DNA from: an uncultured Lachnospiraceae bacterium
Lineage (GTDB): Bacteria > Bacillota > Clostridia > Lachnospirales > Lachnospiraceae
Direction of reading: 5' to 3'
Assembly: GCA_946405625.1 (NCBI GenBank)
Contig: CAMJHQ010000003.1
Coordinates: forward strand, 62,001 to 126,000
Length of the DNA: 64,000 nt
Numbering within the stretch: the stretch's first letter is position 1; every line of letters begins with the position of its first letter. This document shows positions 10,316-20,366 of the stretch, piece after piece. The position numbers and the translations under genes were made by a program. The notes beneath the pieces are model-generated. The model saw only the letters and a list, made by a program, of their open reading frames with translations. It had not been told where the DNA came from and did no database searches.

Positions 10316-10666
10316 TTAGTCCTCTTTTACAACAATTGGGTCTGCATCTCTCCATGTACCATCGATATTATAGAAATCTCTCATTTCCTCTGAAAAAAGA
10401 TGTACTACAATATCGCCGTAATCAAGAAGTACCCAGCCGCTTTCCGATCTTCCTTCACGACCGATAAGATTATATTCGTTTTTAACCATTGTTTCTTCAA
10501 CGCCATCAACCATAGCATCCAGCTGAGACTTATTTGAAGCAGATGCTATAACAAATCCGTCACAGATTGATGTAAGCTGAGTTATATCAAGTGCTTTGAT
10601 ATCAAATGCTTTCTTTGATTCAAGTGCTTTTACGGTTTTTTCTATCATGTCTTTATACATTGCCAC
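10316..10666 (-). CDS. rsfS: Ribosome silencing factor
   Basis: 116 aa; ICDGFVIASASNKSQLDAMVDGVEE, WVLLDYGDIVVHLFSEEMRDFYNID. Confidence 0.93.
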   Translation of the reverse strand: MAMYKDMIEKTVKALESKKAFDIKALDITQLTSICDGFVIASASNKSQLDAMVDGVEETMVKNEYNLIGREGRSESGWVLLDYGDIVVHLFSEEMRDFYNIDGTWRDADPIVVKED

Positions 10667-10677
10667 TGTTCTCCTGT

Positions 10678-11250
10678 CTATTCTGCCTTACTGTAATAGT
10701 CATATGTTTCCTGAGTAAGCTCATCTATTGCATAATCTCTTGTCCAGAGATATTCAAGAGTATTTCGTAAAATGTGAAGGACACATTTATCCAGATCAGT
10801 AAAGGCTTCTTTCCTTATTGCCGGAAGTTCGTCAAGCATCTTACGATTTGGTTCTATATAATCTGCCACATATATTATCTTATCAAGTAAGGTCATCTTT
10901 GGACGTCCGGTAGTATGATATATGATCGAATCAAGTATTTCCTGATCCTTTATTCCGAACTTCTCTTTAGCATAATATGCTCCGAGCTTACCGTGAAGGA
11001 GATCCGGATTGGCATATTCACTGCTGTTTATTGAAATTCCGAACTTCTTGGCCTTTTTCAGCTTCTCTTCCTCTGTAAAGCATTTAGCATTATCATGCAG
11101 CAGGCCTGCAATCCTCGCCTTCTCAACATCATAGCCATATGTCATAGCCAGACATGCCGCTGTATACTCAACTCCTATCGAATGAACAAATCTTTTATCC
11201 GAAAGCTTCTTCTTAAGCTTCTTAACCGCTTCATCTCTGTCAAACTGCAT
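10678..11250 (-). CDS. yqeK: HD-domain bis(5'-nucleosyl)-tetraphosphatase, YqeK family
   Basis: HSIGVEYTAACLA, GLLHDNAK, YHTTGRPKMTLLDKIIYVADYIEPNR. Confidence 0.9.
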   Translation of the reverse strand: MQFDRDEAVKKLKKKLSDKRFVHSIGVEYTAACLAMTYGYDVEKARIAGLLHDNAKCFTEEEKLKKAKKFGISINSSEYANPDLLHGKLGAYYAKEKFGIKDQEILDSIIYHTTGRPKMTLLDKIIYVADYIEPNRKMLDELPAIRKEAFTDLDKCVLHILRNTLEYLWTRDYAIDELTQETYDYYSKAE

Positions 11251-11872
11251 CACTAATACCTCTGTAAAGCTTATTATTTTTTATATATTCGGCAACCTCA
11301 TCAGTAACAAGTCCCTTCAGGCTCTTACCCTTTGAAGCTCTGAGTCTGATATCGGTTGATGAAATATTGCATTCTTCCATATTGAGCAGCAATATTGCAG
11401 CATCACTGTGTCTGGTATAAATATCTCTGATTATATCTTTAGACCTGTCTCTGTCAGTTTTGCCTCTTACAGCCGTAAGAAATGTAACACTGCCGAGAAG
11501 TTCATCCGCATCAACCCATTTCTCGACCCATTCAAGGCTGTCCCCACCGATGATAAAGTAAATCTTTCTGTCCTGATCTTCCTTCTTTAATTCTCTGATC
11601 GTATCGATTGTATGGGTTATTCCACCGCGCTTTATTTCCATATCAGACACACTTAGATAAGGATAATCCTTGATCATAAGATTTATCATATTTATTCTGT
11701 CTTTATCAGGAGCAAATTTATCATTATCTTTATAATATGTTGATTTATTGGGCATAAATACGATATTATCCAGACCGTATTCGCTATGAGCCGCCTTAAC
11801 CATTTCGAGATGTCCGAGATGGACCGGATTAAAGGAGCCGCCCATTATCGTTATATTATTTTCTCTTATCAT
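11240..11872 (-). CDS. nadD: Nicotinate-nucleotide adenylyltransferase
   Basis: 210 aa; IMGGSFNPVHLGHLEMV, FIIGGDSLEW, ISSTDIRLRASKGKSLKGLV. Confidence 0.94.
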   Translation of the reverse strand: MIRENNITIMGGSFNPVHLGHLEMVKAAHSEYGLDNIVFMPNKSTYYKDNDKFAPDKDRINMINLMIKDYPYLSVSDMEIKRGGITHTIDTIRELKKEDQDRKIYFIIGGDSLEWVEKWVDADELLGSVTFLTAVRGKTDRDRSKDIIRDIYTRHSDAAILLLNMEECNISSTDIRLRASKGKSLKGLVTDEVAEYIKNNKLYRGISDAV

Positions 11873-12173
11873 TAACTTTCTTTTCTCCCGGGAAGTAAAT
11901 CTTTATATTTTCATTATTTCTCTTATATAAAACAATCTTTCTTCCGATAACCTGAACAACCTCGGAACGAGATCTTTCAGCAAGTGTATGTGCGATTTCA
12001 TTAATATCGTCCTCGCAATTTTTAAGTACATTTATCTTTATAAGCTCTCTGGCAGTGAGTGCTTCATCTGCCGCTTTTACAAATTCCGGTGTAAGACTGG
12101 ATTTACCAAGTGAAAGAACCGGTGTAATATTCATTGCGAGCCCTTTAAGAAATGCTCTGTCTTTAGTAGTCAT
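11856..12173 (-). CDS. yhbY: YhbY family RNA-binding (CRM domain) protein
   Basis: 105 aa; TTKDRAFLKGLAMNITPVLSLGKSSLTPEFV, QVIGRKIVLYKRN. Confidence 0.9.
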   Translation of the reverse strand: MTTKDRAFLKGLAMNITPVLSLGKSSLTPEFVKAADEALTARELIKINVLKNCEDDINEIAHTLAERSRSEVVQVIGRKIVLYKRNNENIKIYFPGEKKVNDKRK

Positions 12174-12221
12174 TTTTATTCCTCTTTCAAAATATAATAA
12201 TATATGCCGGCTGTAAGATAT

Positions 12222-13514
12222 TTATTCGTAATATACGAACTCGTGGCCGTAGACATTGACCGTGTCTCCTTCTTTCATGCCGAGAGCAACCAGCTCGTCA
12301 AGAATACCATTCTTCTTCATAAAGTTCTGGAAGAACAGGAATCCCTTCTCATCTTCAAGATTTGTATATCCAAGCATCCTTTCAACTCTTGGTCCTTCTA
12401 CAAGGTATGTATCCTTAAGATCCGTAGACTTAGAACAATAAATTGGAAGCTCCGGAGAATCCTTCAGTTCTTCTATATCCATTTCAGATTCAAATACCAT
12501 ATTTTCCTTAGGTATTGTCTGGAGAATTTCAAATACCGCATTCAGGAGTTCACGTACACCTTCTCCCGTAGCAGCTGAAATCGGATATACATTAATATCA
12601 GGAAAAGCCTCATGCAGCTTACTGATCACTGCATTTCTATCTTCTTCAGAAAGAATATCCAGTTTATTTGCAGCAATAACCATCGGACGTGATGCGAGTT
12701 CTTCATTATAAGTCTTAAGCTCGCTGTTTATAACCTTGATATCTTCAATAGGATCTCTATCTTCAACAGATGCCGCATCGATCACGTGAATAAGAACTCT
12801 TGTTCTTTCAATATGTCTGAGGAAATCAAAGCCGAGGCCAACACCTTCGGATGCACCTTCAATGATTCCCGGTATATCCGCCATAACGAAACCTCTTTCA
12901 GGTCCGAGGTCGACAACACCTAAATTCGGAACCAATGTAGTAAAATGATAATCGGCAATCTTAGGTCTCGCATTTGAAACTGATGCAAGAAGCGTTGATT
13001 TACCTACACTCGGAAAACCGACAAGTCCTACATCGGCAATCATTTTCAGTTCAAGAGTGAGATATTTCTCAGTAGCAGGCTGACCGGGCTGAGCATATTT
13101 AGGAGCCTGCATAACGCTTGTAACATAATGACGGTTACCTCTTCCGCCATGACCGCCATGCATAAGGATGAACGGCTCTGTTCTGTCAGCCATATCGATA
13201 ATAACTTTACCTGATTCAAAATCTCTTATTACGGTTCCCGGTGGTACCTTAAGAGTAATATCCGCACCATTAGCACCGTGACAATTACGCTTACCGCCTT
13301 CCTGTCCGTCGCCGGCTTTATACTTTCTTACATTTCTGAAATCAGTTAAAGTATTAAGTCCGGGATCAACAACAACATATACATTGCCGCCGTCACCACC
13401 GTCACCACCATCAGGGCCTCCATTAGGTACATAGAGTTCTCTTCGGAATGAAACATGTCCGTCTCCGCCCTTACCGGATCTTACAAATATTTTAGCTCTG
13501 TCCGCAAAATACAT
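12222..13514 (-). CDS. obgE: GTPase Obg
   Basis: MYFADRAKIFVRSGKGGDGHVSFRREL..., GFPSVGKSTLL, DIPGIIEGA; ATG at 13514 fits the RBS AAAGGTG better than GTG 13523. Confidence 0.95.
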   Translation of the reverse strand: MYFADRAKIFVRSGKGGDGHVSFRRELYVPNGGPDGGDGGDGGNVYVVVDPGLNTLTDFRNVRKYKAGDGQEGGKRNCHGANGADITLKVPPGTVIRDFESGKVIIDMADRTEPFILMHGGHGGRGNRHYVTSVMQAPKYAQPGQPATEKYLTLELKMIADVGLVGFPSVGKSTLLASVSNARPKIADYHFTTLVPNLGVVDLGPERGFVMADIPGIIEGASEGVGLGFDFLRHIERTRVLIHVIDAASVEDRDPIEDIKVINSELKTYNEELASRPMVIAANKLDILSEEDRNAVISKLHEAFPDINVYPISAATGEGVRELLNAVFEILQTIPKENMVFESEMDIEELKDSPELPIYCSKSTDLKDTYLVEGPRVERMLGYTNLEDEKGFLFFQNFMKKNGILDELVALGMKEGDTVNVYGHEFVYYE

Positions 13515-13541
13515 ACAAATCACCTTTTAATATAATAAAAA

Positions 13542-13567
13542 GGAGCTTTGTAAAACTACAAAGCTCC
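13542..13567 (-). terminator. Rho-independent terminator between rpmA and obgE
   Basis: GGAGCTTTGTAGTTTTACAAAGCTCC followed by TTTTTATTATATT on the minus strand. Confidence 0.8.
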
Positions 13568-13592
13568 ATTCGTTTAGATACGTAATCGAAGA

Positions 13593-13871
13593 TTAAGCTA
13601 CAGGATAAATTGAAACCTGCTTCTTATCCCTTCCGAGTCTCTCATATCTTACAACTCCATCTGTTAATGCGAAAAGTGTGTCGTCTCCGCCACGTCCAAC
13701 ATTAAGTCCCGGATGGATCTTTGTTCCACGCTGTGTATAAAGTACATTTCCAGCCTTTACAAACTGTCCGTCTGCTCTTTTTGCTCCAAGTCTCTTGGAT
13801 GCTGAATCTCTACCGTTCTTGGTAGAACCCATTCCCTTTTTATGAGCGAAGAGCTGTAAATTCATCTGCAT
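13593..13871 (-). CDS. rpmA: 50S ribosomal protein L27 with Prp-cleavable N-terminal extension
   Basis: 92 aa; [29 protein letters not shown]; adjacent to prp. Confidence 0.95.
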   Translation of the reverse strand: MQMNLQLFAHKKGMGSTKNGRDSASKRLGAKRADGQFVKAGNVLYTQRGTKIHPGLNVGRGGDDTLFALTDGVVRYERLGRDKKQVSIYPVA

Positions 13872-14198
13872 TTAATTTACCTCCCTAAAAAACACCTTAA
13901 TATATTCATCCGAATCATATTCTTTGTAGATATCACAAAGACCGAGTCTTAAAGACTTTATAATAAGCTCGCTTTCAGGACTTACCTTTCCGCATACTTT
14001 ACAATTGATCGTTCCTTCCGAATCTTCGGAAATGATCGTATCATTAGTAAGCTGCTCAAGGCTGTTAACAGCATTTATGGTCAGAGCGGAAACCGCAGCA
14101 CATATAATGTCACGTCCCTCATCATCATAATCTGCATGGCCCTTTACAGAGAAGCCTATATATTGGCCGTTTCTTGTATAGAAAGCTGCTTTTATCAT
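13872..14198 (-). CDS. prp: Ribosomal-processing cysteine protease Prp
   Basis: MIKAAFYTRNGQYIGFSVKGHADYDDEGRDIICAAVSALTI; conserved His/Cys; between rplU and rpmA. Confidence 0.92.
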   Translation of the reverse strand: MIKAAFYTRNGQYIGFSVKGHADYDDEGRDIICAAVSALTINAVNSLEQLTNDTIISEDSEGTINCKVCGKVSPESELIIKSLRLGLCDIYKEYDSDEYIKVFFREVN

Positions 14199-14239
14199 AA
14201 TCCTGCCTTCGTTCGTGATATTCTGCAAATCAAAACTAC

Positions 14240-14548
14240 TTACGCATTGATGCTTTCAATCTTTACTTCTGTGTAAGGCTGTCTGTGTCCGTTCTTCTTG
14301 TGGTAACCGGACTTTCTCTTGTAGTGATATACTACAACCTTCTTAGCCTTAGCAGTCTTTACAACAGTAGCCTTAACAGATGCGCTCTTTACGTCATTAC
14401 CGCAAACAACTCCATCATCTGTTGATACAAGGATAACATCATCAAATGTAACCTCAGCGCCATCTTCAGCTCCGAGCTTTTCTACCTTAATAACGTCTCC
14501 TTCTTCTACTTTGTACTGCTTTCCACCTGTTGCTATAATAGCATACAT
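14240..14548 (-). CDS. rplU: 50S ribosomal protein L21
   Basis: 102 aa; MYAIIATGGKQYKVEEGDVIKVEKL, YHYKRKSGYHKKNGHRQPYTEVKI. Confidence 0.96.
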   Translation of the reverse strand: MYAIIATGGKQYKVEEGDVIKVEKLGAEDGAEVTFDDVILVSTDDGVVCGNDVKSASVKATVVKTAKAKKVVVYHYKRKSGYHKKNGHRQPYTEVKIESINA

Positions 14549-14640
14549 GGCTAGTACCTCCTATACTTAAATCTCGCCGGTTTCGGTGGCGTCTCATATA
14601 ATCGGGCGCACTTTCCCTACCTCACCGTGCGGCATACCGT
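14549..14640 (-). ncRNA. Ribosomal protein L21 leader (cis-regulatory RNA) upstream of rplU
   Basis: Minus-strand ACGGTATGCCGCACGGTGAGGTAGGGAAAGTGCGCCCGATTATATGAGACGCCACCGAAACCGGCGAGATT between promoter and rplU; matches my recollection of the Firmicutes L21 leader class. Confidence 0.72.
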
Positions 14641-14643
14641 GTT

Positions 14644-14672
14644 ATATTAACATATAGTTGTAACATCGTCAA
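14644..14672 (-). promoter_or_regulatory. Sigma-A-type promoter for the L21 leader/rplU
   Basis: Minus strand TTGACG-N17-TAATAT. Confidence 0.65.
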
Positions 14673-15744
14673 TCTCTTTTTTATAAAAAACTTCAACAGT
14701 TTCAAAATATCTGAAATTCCTGGATGCTTCTCTGAAATCATGTTTTTTTCTTACAACCGAACCTGATGTAAAATATGAAACATCAGTTGTTGGATTTCCG
14801 GAAAATGACAGATGATTTTTCGGATTTTCAACAAAAGCCGTTTTTACACAGTCAGCTTTTTTTATTCTGTACTTTATCCTCTCTCTCATAAAAACCCAAA
14901 TAACGATGCATGTCAGAACTGCAGCAGCTATTATAAGAAGAATGCTTATTCCCAGATTAATAGAAAGATCTTTATGAAATATAATTAATAAAAATGCCGC
15001 AGCCAAAGCCCCCCATAAGGAATATACGGGACACTTTTGAAAAAGGATCGATAAAGATGCTCTCTTCAAAGCCGTCCTTGTAAGCACAGTTCTGTTTTCT
15101 TCAGTAATCAACCTCGGAGAACTATCAACCTTAAAAAGATCAGGATGAATAGCCATTTCAAGATCATCAAAATTCACATCATCAAGGAAATTATACTCCG
15201 GTGCCTCTGCTGCACCTGTAATATCCGACATCGGAATAATACAGACTGAGTCTTTATTCTTAAGAATATATACTCTGCTGCCTCTGTTTAACATCCTCGG
15301 TTTCTTAAAGTCTGTATAGACAAGTTCAAGATAATGAGGAACCGGACTCTTATAATCATTTTCAAGAATCGCATAATAAAGCTTATGATTGATCGTATTA
15401 TATAGAACCGTACCTGTATCAATCATTAGTTCCGGATCTTTAAACAACATTTTTAGAGATCTGTTCTTAATATAAACCTTGAGTAAATTATATATTACGA
15501 TTGCAAAAATAATAAATACAATAAAAACAGGCCAGAAATTATCATATGAAATAAAAAACTTATTACCATAGTCTTCAGCAAAATTTGGTATGACTACTAT
15601 CAGACCGGTTAATAGACCGATAATGATACCAAAATAATCAACAAATCTCGAATTACTAAAGCCATGACTTATAATTCCTGCAATAATATTATTCCTGTTT
15701 TCATAAAGCTTATTCTTTAAGCCTTCATCCGGTTTAATATACAT
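14647..15744 (-). CDS. Hypothetical multi-TM membrane protein
   Basis: 365 aa ORF with several hydrophobic segments; family not recognised. Confidence 0.6.
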   Translation of the reverse strand: MYIKPDEGLKNKLYENRNNIIAGIISHGFSNSRFVDYFGIIIGLLTGLIVVIPNFAEDYGNKFFISYDNFWPVFIVFIIFAIVIYNLLKVYIKNRSLKMLFKDPELMIDTGTVLYNTINHKLYYAILENDYKSPVPHYLELVYTDFKKPRMLNRGSRVYILKNKDSVCIIPMSDITGAAEAPEYNFLDDVNFDDLEMAIHPDLFKVDSSPRLITEENRTVLTRTALKRASLSILFQKCPVYSLWGALAAAFLLIIFHKDLSINLGISILLIIAAAVLTCIVIWVFMRERIKYRIKKADCVKTAFVENPKNHLSFSGNPTTDVSYFTSGSVVRKKHDFREASRNFRYFETVEVFYKKEIDDVTTIC

Positions 15745-15768
15745 AGTTTATAAAAAATCCCCCAATAC

Positions 15769-16896
15769 TCAACCCTTCAATACTTCATGAAGCGGTTTTG
15801 ACTTCTTCTGTCTGGTAAGTTCGATAAGTCCAAGTCCTGTAGTATCAATATATACAGTTCTTGTAGAATCTCTACCAATAACTTCCTTAATATGTTCAAC
15901 CAGAATTTTATAGTTTTCCGTGTCTTTCATATTTATAAAATCTATTATAATTATTCCCGATAGATTTCTGACACGAAGCAGTCTTCCGATCATATCAGCA
16001 GCTTCCATATTGATTTTAAGAAAGTTCTGCTGTTTATCCTTCACAGATATAGCCTTACCGGAATTAACGTCTATAACCGTCATTGCTTCGGTAAGATCAA
16101 CATTTAGCCAGGCTCCGGATTTAAGATAAACTACTTTCTTCATAAACTTTGAAAGCTTCGTATCAATATTATACGAAATCAGAGCCTCATCATTTTCTAA
16201 CACTTCAAAATCATCGGATCTATATCTTTTACTTATTTCACGTATAGAGTTAGAAACATTTGTTTCATTTTTGTAGATCAAAGTGCCTGAAACAGAATGC
16301 TTAGAAAGATCTAAGGATTCATTTAGTTTACATAATAATTTTATGGTTTCTTCTCTTAAATCTTCAGAGGAAACTGATTCTGCATCAGTCCTTATTACCG
16401 CACCAATGAATTTGTCAGAAAGTCCGATTTTAGGAAGTTCTTCTGAAAAAATAGTCTCAAGTTCTTTCTTAAGAGCTTCTCTCTTAGCATTATCTTCGAT
16501 TCTTTTTGAAGCACCGATAACACCGCTTCTGTTAAGAACAATATTATTTCCGACAAATTCAAAATTGGCTGTAGCTTCTGCCTTCTTCGTCTTTACCTGC
16601 TCTCGCGCAATCTGAATCAGAAGAATATCGCCCTCGCATACCTTGTCTGTATTTGCAGTATGCCTGATAAATATATGCTTTCCTTCGTTATCTTTAAGAG
16701 AATAATATAGAGTATCTCCTGTTCCGGCATCAAGAAAAGCCGCATCTATATTACTTACGACCTTGGCAACTCTGGCAGTATAAATATTTCCCAGAGTGGA
16801 ATCTTCGGAAAGTGAAACTGTCTCAACCAGTTTTCCATCCTCAAGGATAAATCCGAGTTTCTTATTTTTATAATTTCCGATGATCAGTTTAGTCAT
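15769..16896 (-). CDS. rng: Ribonuclease E/G family protein (short, core-only)
   Basis: 375 aa; S1-like N-terminus GNIYTARVAKVVSNIDAAFLDAG, MTVIDVNSGKA, GIIIIDFINMKD, TTGLGLIELTRQKKSKPLHEVLKG. Confidence 0.88.
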   Translation of the reverse strand: MTKLIIGNYKNKKLGFILEDGKLVETVSLSEDSTLGNIYTARVAKVVSNIDAAFLDAGTGDTLYYSLKDNEGKHIFIRHTANTDKVCEGDILLIQIAREQVKTKKAEATANFEFVGNNIVLNRSGVIGASKRIEDNAKREALKKELETIFSEELPKIGLSDKFIGAVIRTDAESVSSEDLREETIKLLCKLNESLDLSKHSVSGTLIYKNETNVSNSIREISKRYRSDDFEVLENDEALISYNIDTKLSKFMKKVVYLKSGAWLNVDLTEAMTVIDVNSGKAISVKDKQQNFLKINMEAADMIGRLLRVRNLSGIIIIDFINMKDTENYKILVEHIKEVIGRDSTRTVYIDTTGLGLIELTRQKKSKPLHEVLKG

Positions 16897-16910
16897 ATCT
16901 TTACCATTTA

Positions 16911-18275
16911 TCAGTTCTTAAAGCTGTGAATAGGTGCAGGAATTCTTCCCTCTCTGTTTATAAATTCAGAACAATCATATTTATTGACCGGCATAATAGG
17001 AGCTTCTCCGAGAAGTCCGCCGAGAACTATCTTATCTCCAACCTCTTTACCCGGTACAGGAATTATACGGACAGCCGTAGTCTTCTGATTGATCATACCG
17101 ATGGCCATTTCATCTGCGATAATTCCTGAAATCGTTGAAGCAGATGTATCTCCCGGGATTGCGATCATATCAAGACCTACGGAGCATACGCATGTCATAG
17201 CCTCAAGCTTTTCTATAGTAAGTGATCCTACATTTACAGCATCGATCATGCCCTGATCCTCACTCACCGGAATAAATGCTCCCGAAAGTCCTCCTACATA
17301 TGAAGATGCCATGATACCGCCCTTCTTAACCTGATCGTTGAGAAGTGCAAGAGCAGCTGTTGTACCGGGAGCTCCAACTCTTTCAAGACCTATAAGCTGA
17401 AGAATATCAGCAACCGAGTCACCTATTGCAGGTGTTGGAGCAAGACTGAGATCGATAATTCCGAACGGAACGCCAAGACGCTTTGAAGCTTCCTGAGCAA
17501 CGAGCTGTCCAACTCTTGTGATCTTAAATGCAGTCTTCTTTATAGTCTCGCAGAGAACCTCAAAGCTCTCCCCCTTAACACTTTCAAGTGCAGTCTTTAC
17601 AACACCGGGTCCGCTGACACCTACATTTATTACGCAGTCACCTTCTGTAACTCCATGAAATGCACCGGCCATGAAAGGATTATCATCAGGTGCATTACAA
17701 AATACAACAAATTTGGCACATCCGATTGCATCTCTATCCGCTGTAATATCGGCTGTCTTCTTAACAATCTCACCGATGAGTCTTACAGCATCCATGTTAA
17801 GTCCTGTCTTTGTAGAACCGCAGTTTACGGAGCTGCAGACAAGTTCAGTCTCAGCAAGAGCCTGTGGTATTGATTCAATAAGCAGCCTGTCAGCCTTTGT
17901 CATGCTCTTGGAGACAATAGCCGAATATCCACCGAGGAAATTTACTCCAACCTCATGAGCTGCCTTATCAAGAACCTTTGCTATCTTTACAAAATCTTCC
18001 GAAGTCTTACAAACAGAACCACCGACAAGTGCAATAGGTGTAACGGATATTCTTTTATTTACAATCGGAATTCCGTAATCCTTTGTAATATCATTTCCTG
18101 TCTTTACAAGATCCTTTGCAAGGGTTGTTATCTTGTTATATATATTTGTACAAGTATCATCTACATCAGTCCCTATACAATCAAGCAGAGATATACCCAT
18201 TGTAATAGTTCTTACATCAAGATTCATCTTGCCTATCATTTCATTTGTCTCAAGGACTTCATTAAGTGTAATCAA
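16911..18275 (-). CDS. PFL family protein, UPF0210 (DUF711)
   Basis: 454 aa; [47 protein letters not shown]; paired with ACT-domain UPF0237 gene. Confidence 0.88.
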   Translation of the reverse strand: MITLNEVLETNEMIGKMNLDVRTITMGISLLDCIGTDVDDTCTNIYNKITTLAKDLVKTGNDITKDYGIPIVNKRISVTPIALVGGSVCKTSEDFVKIAKVLDKAAHEVGVNFLGGYSAIVSKSMTKADRLLIESIPQALAETELVCSSVNCGSTKTGLNMDAVRLIGEIVKKTADITADRDAIGCAKFVVFCNAPDDNPFMAGAFHGVTEGDCVINVGVSGPGVVKTALESVKGESFEVLCETIKKTAFKITRVGQLVAQEASKRLGVPFGIIDLSLAPTPAIGDSVADILQLIGLERVGAPGTTAALALLNDQVKKGGIMASSYVGGLSGAFIPVSEDQGMIDAVNVGSLTIEKLEAMTCVCSVGLDMIAIPGDTSASTISGIIADEMAIGMINQKTTAVRIIPVPGKEVGDKIVLGGLLGEAPIMPVNKYDCSEFINREGRIPAPIHSFKN

Positions 18276-18315
18276 GTTATATTACCTCACTTTCAAAATT
18301 TACATGTTTAATGCA

Positions 18316-18588
18316 CTAGATTCTATGCATCATCGCAAAAATCTCTTCCTTCTGAGCTTTAATCTGTACGCCGATCTCGTGGCCAATTGATTCAAGTTCA
18401 GATGCAATCTCAGCATGTGACTTTGTAGATGCAGATGTATCAACAAGCATCATCATATTAAAATACCCCTGCATAGTAGTCTGGGTAATATCATTTATAT
18501 TAATATTGTTATTTGCAAAGTATGTACATACCTTTGCTATAATTCCTACAGTATCTTTTCCTACAACCGTAACAACTGTTTTTGTCAT
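18316..18588 (-). CDS. ACT domain protein, UPF0237
   Basis: 90 aa; TVVGKDTVGIIAKVCTYFANNNININDITQTTMQGYFNMMMLVD. Confidence 0.9.
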   Translation of the reverse strand: MTKTVVTVVGKDTVGIIAKVCTYFANNNININDITQTTMQGYFNMMMLVDTSASTKSHAEIASELESIGHEIGVQIKAQKEEIFAMMHRI

Positions 18589-18689
18589 TGTCTTTCCCTC
18601 CGAAATCGTAATTATACTGTCATATAGTAAATATATTCATATATTGTATCAACAACGGTTATTCTAACATAGATAGGATAAAATAAAAA

Positions 18690-18717
18690 GAGCCGAAGTT
18701 TACCAAACTTCAGCTCT
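18690..18717 (-). terminator. Rho-independent terminator
   Basis: AGAGCTGAAGTTTGGTAAACTTCGGCTCT followed by TTTTATTTTATCC on the minus strand. Confidence 0.8.
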
Positions 18718-18740
18718 GATTACAGATAAAATTATACCAT

Positions 18741-20354
18741 TTATCCGACATTATATTCTCTGATCACCCAGTCATATTGTTCAAGACCGATATCTGTTCC
18801 GCACTGATGACAGATTCTTCCGTCAAGAAGTGAGATCGGTGAACCACAGCATTTGCATCTCATTACAGACGGAGCACATACAACCTGAGTCTTACATGCC
18901 GCTGATTTAGTCAGTGTAAGATTAAGCTTCTCTGATTTTCTACTGCATTTTTTTCCGTTATATGAAATAAGATTCAGCCCTGCTTCAACGTCTGCTATCT
19001 GAAGCCCCTGATCTACCCAATAGTTCCTGAGTGTAATATAATCCATATCCATATCGATCACATTAGTATAATTATTCAACAAACCACTTATGTCCTTATA
19101 TGAAAATGCATTTATCTGTTCTTTCGTATCAGCATAATGTATGGCAGCAATCTTGTTCTGCACATTTGAATAAAAACCGTTTATAGAAAACAGATCATCA
19201 AACTTCTTGACTATATTCTCTGTATTCTTATCATCTCTTGATGCGGCTTTAATCTTATCCAGAATTTTCTTAGATGTATAATTAGCTGATGCGCCGAATT
19301 GAATAAACGGAAATATACATACAATAAAGAAAAATACTCCGATAAATGTAAATGCAGCAGCCGGAAAAAGTGCTGAAAAAAGAGTGGCCATAAATGTCAT
19401 TATCGGTCCGGAGCCTGTTTCAGAAGCTACATCACCTGAAACACGAAATGCCCAGTAACTGCAGAATATAAGACATATCAATCCCCAAATGATACTGCTC
19501 AATACGATCATCTTATGTCTGAAATCTTTATATTTCTCATATTCTACATCATAATCTTTTCTCAGAGCAAAGTCGGATACTCTTAAACCGAGATCTTCAA
19601 CCATGAATTTTGTTCTGCAAAAATCACATCCATCAAGAAGATTCTCTCTTGTTGTCATCGAACCGCAGTTAGGACATATTATTTTATTAGTACCTGAACT
19701 TTTAGCATTTATAAGCGTATAACATGCTATATCCTTATCGACTCTGTTATATATACATTTTCCGTTCTTTGAAAAAACCGATCTGGCAGCTATATCCTCT
19801 TTGACATCGGTTATCTGATATTTGCCATCAAAATATGTTTTACTATATACGGCGCGTCCACCATAATTCTTTCTTATTGAATCAAGGTTGAATGCAACAC
19901 CCATTCTTTTCAATCTGTTTCTTCTGAAATCAAGGATATTTCTGTATATCTGAGTAACATTTTCCTGGATCGGTTCGTTTTCGGATCCGGTATTATATTT
20001 GAAAAATAAAGAAAGATTTGATCTGAATGCCGATATCAGGCGTTCGACAAGATTCTTATCCGCTTCGGCGCCATAGTTATTCAGGAAAAATCCGGTAAGC
20101 CCGTTCTTGATATCCTGTCCTATAAGGATCACATTATCCTTAAGCTTTCCCTTTTTCGCTGAGGACTGTTTTAGTTCGGAAATCGCCAACTTCAAAAGAA
20201 TGATTCCCGGAATAAGGAACAGAAGTCCAAAGACAAACATAGCGATCCGGCTTGCTATTCCAAATTCAGGATCTTTACTGAAGAAGCACATTTCAAGCAT
20301 TCCACCGCCTACCAAGATTAAAGCTATCGAGCCAAGGAGCATTCCCATAATCAA
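18741..20354 (-). CDS. Membrane protein with two zinc-ribbon-like segments, function unknown (possible Tim44-like central region)
   Basis: 537 aa; CPNCGSMTTRENLLDGCDFC and CKCCGSPISLLDGRICHQCG plus several TM segments. Confidence 0.65.
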   Translation of the reverse strand: MIMGMLLGSIALILVGGGMLEMCFFSKDPEFGIASRIAMFVFGLLFLIPGIILLKLAISELKQSSAKKGKLKDNVILIGQDIKNGLTGFFLNNYGAEADKNLVERLISAFRSNLSLFFKYNTGSENEPIQENVTQIYRNILDFRRNRLKRMGVAFNLDSIRKNYGGRAVYSKTYFDGKYQITDVKEDIAARSVFSKNGKCIYNRVDKDIACYTLINAKSSGTNKIICPNCGSMTTRENLLDGCDFCRTKFMVEDLGLRVSDFALRKDYDVEYEKYKDFRHKMIVLSSIIWGLICLIFCSYWAFRVSGDVASETGSGPIMTFMATLFSALFPAAAFTFIGVFFFIVCIFPFIQFGASANYTSKKILDKIKAASRDDKNTENIVKKFDDLFSINGFYSNVQNKIAAIHYADTKEQINAFSYKDISGLLNNYTNVIDMDMDYITLRNYWVDQGLQIADVEAGLNLISYNGKKCSRKSEKLNLTLTKSAACKTQVVCAPSVMRCKCCGSPISLLDGRICHQCGTDIGLEQYDWVIREYNVG

Positions 20355-20366
20355 ACCTCCGAAAAT

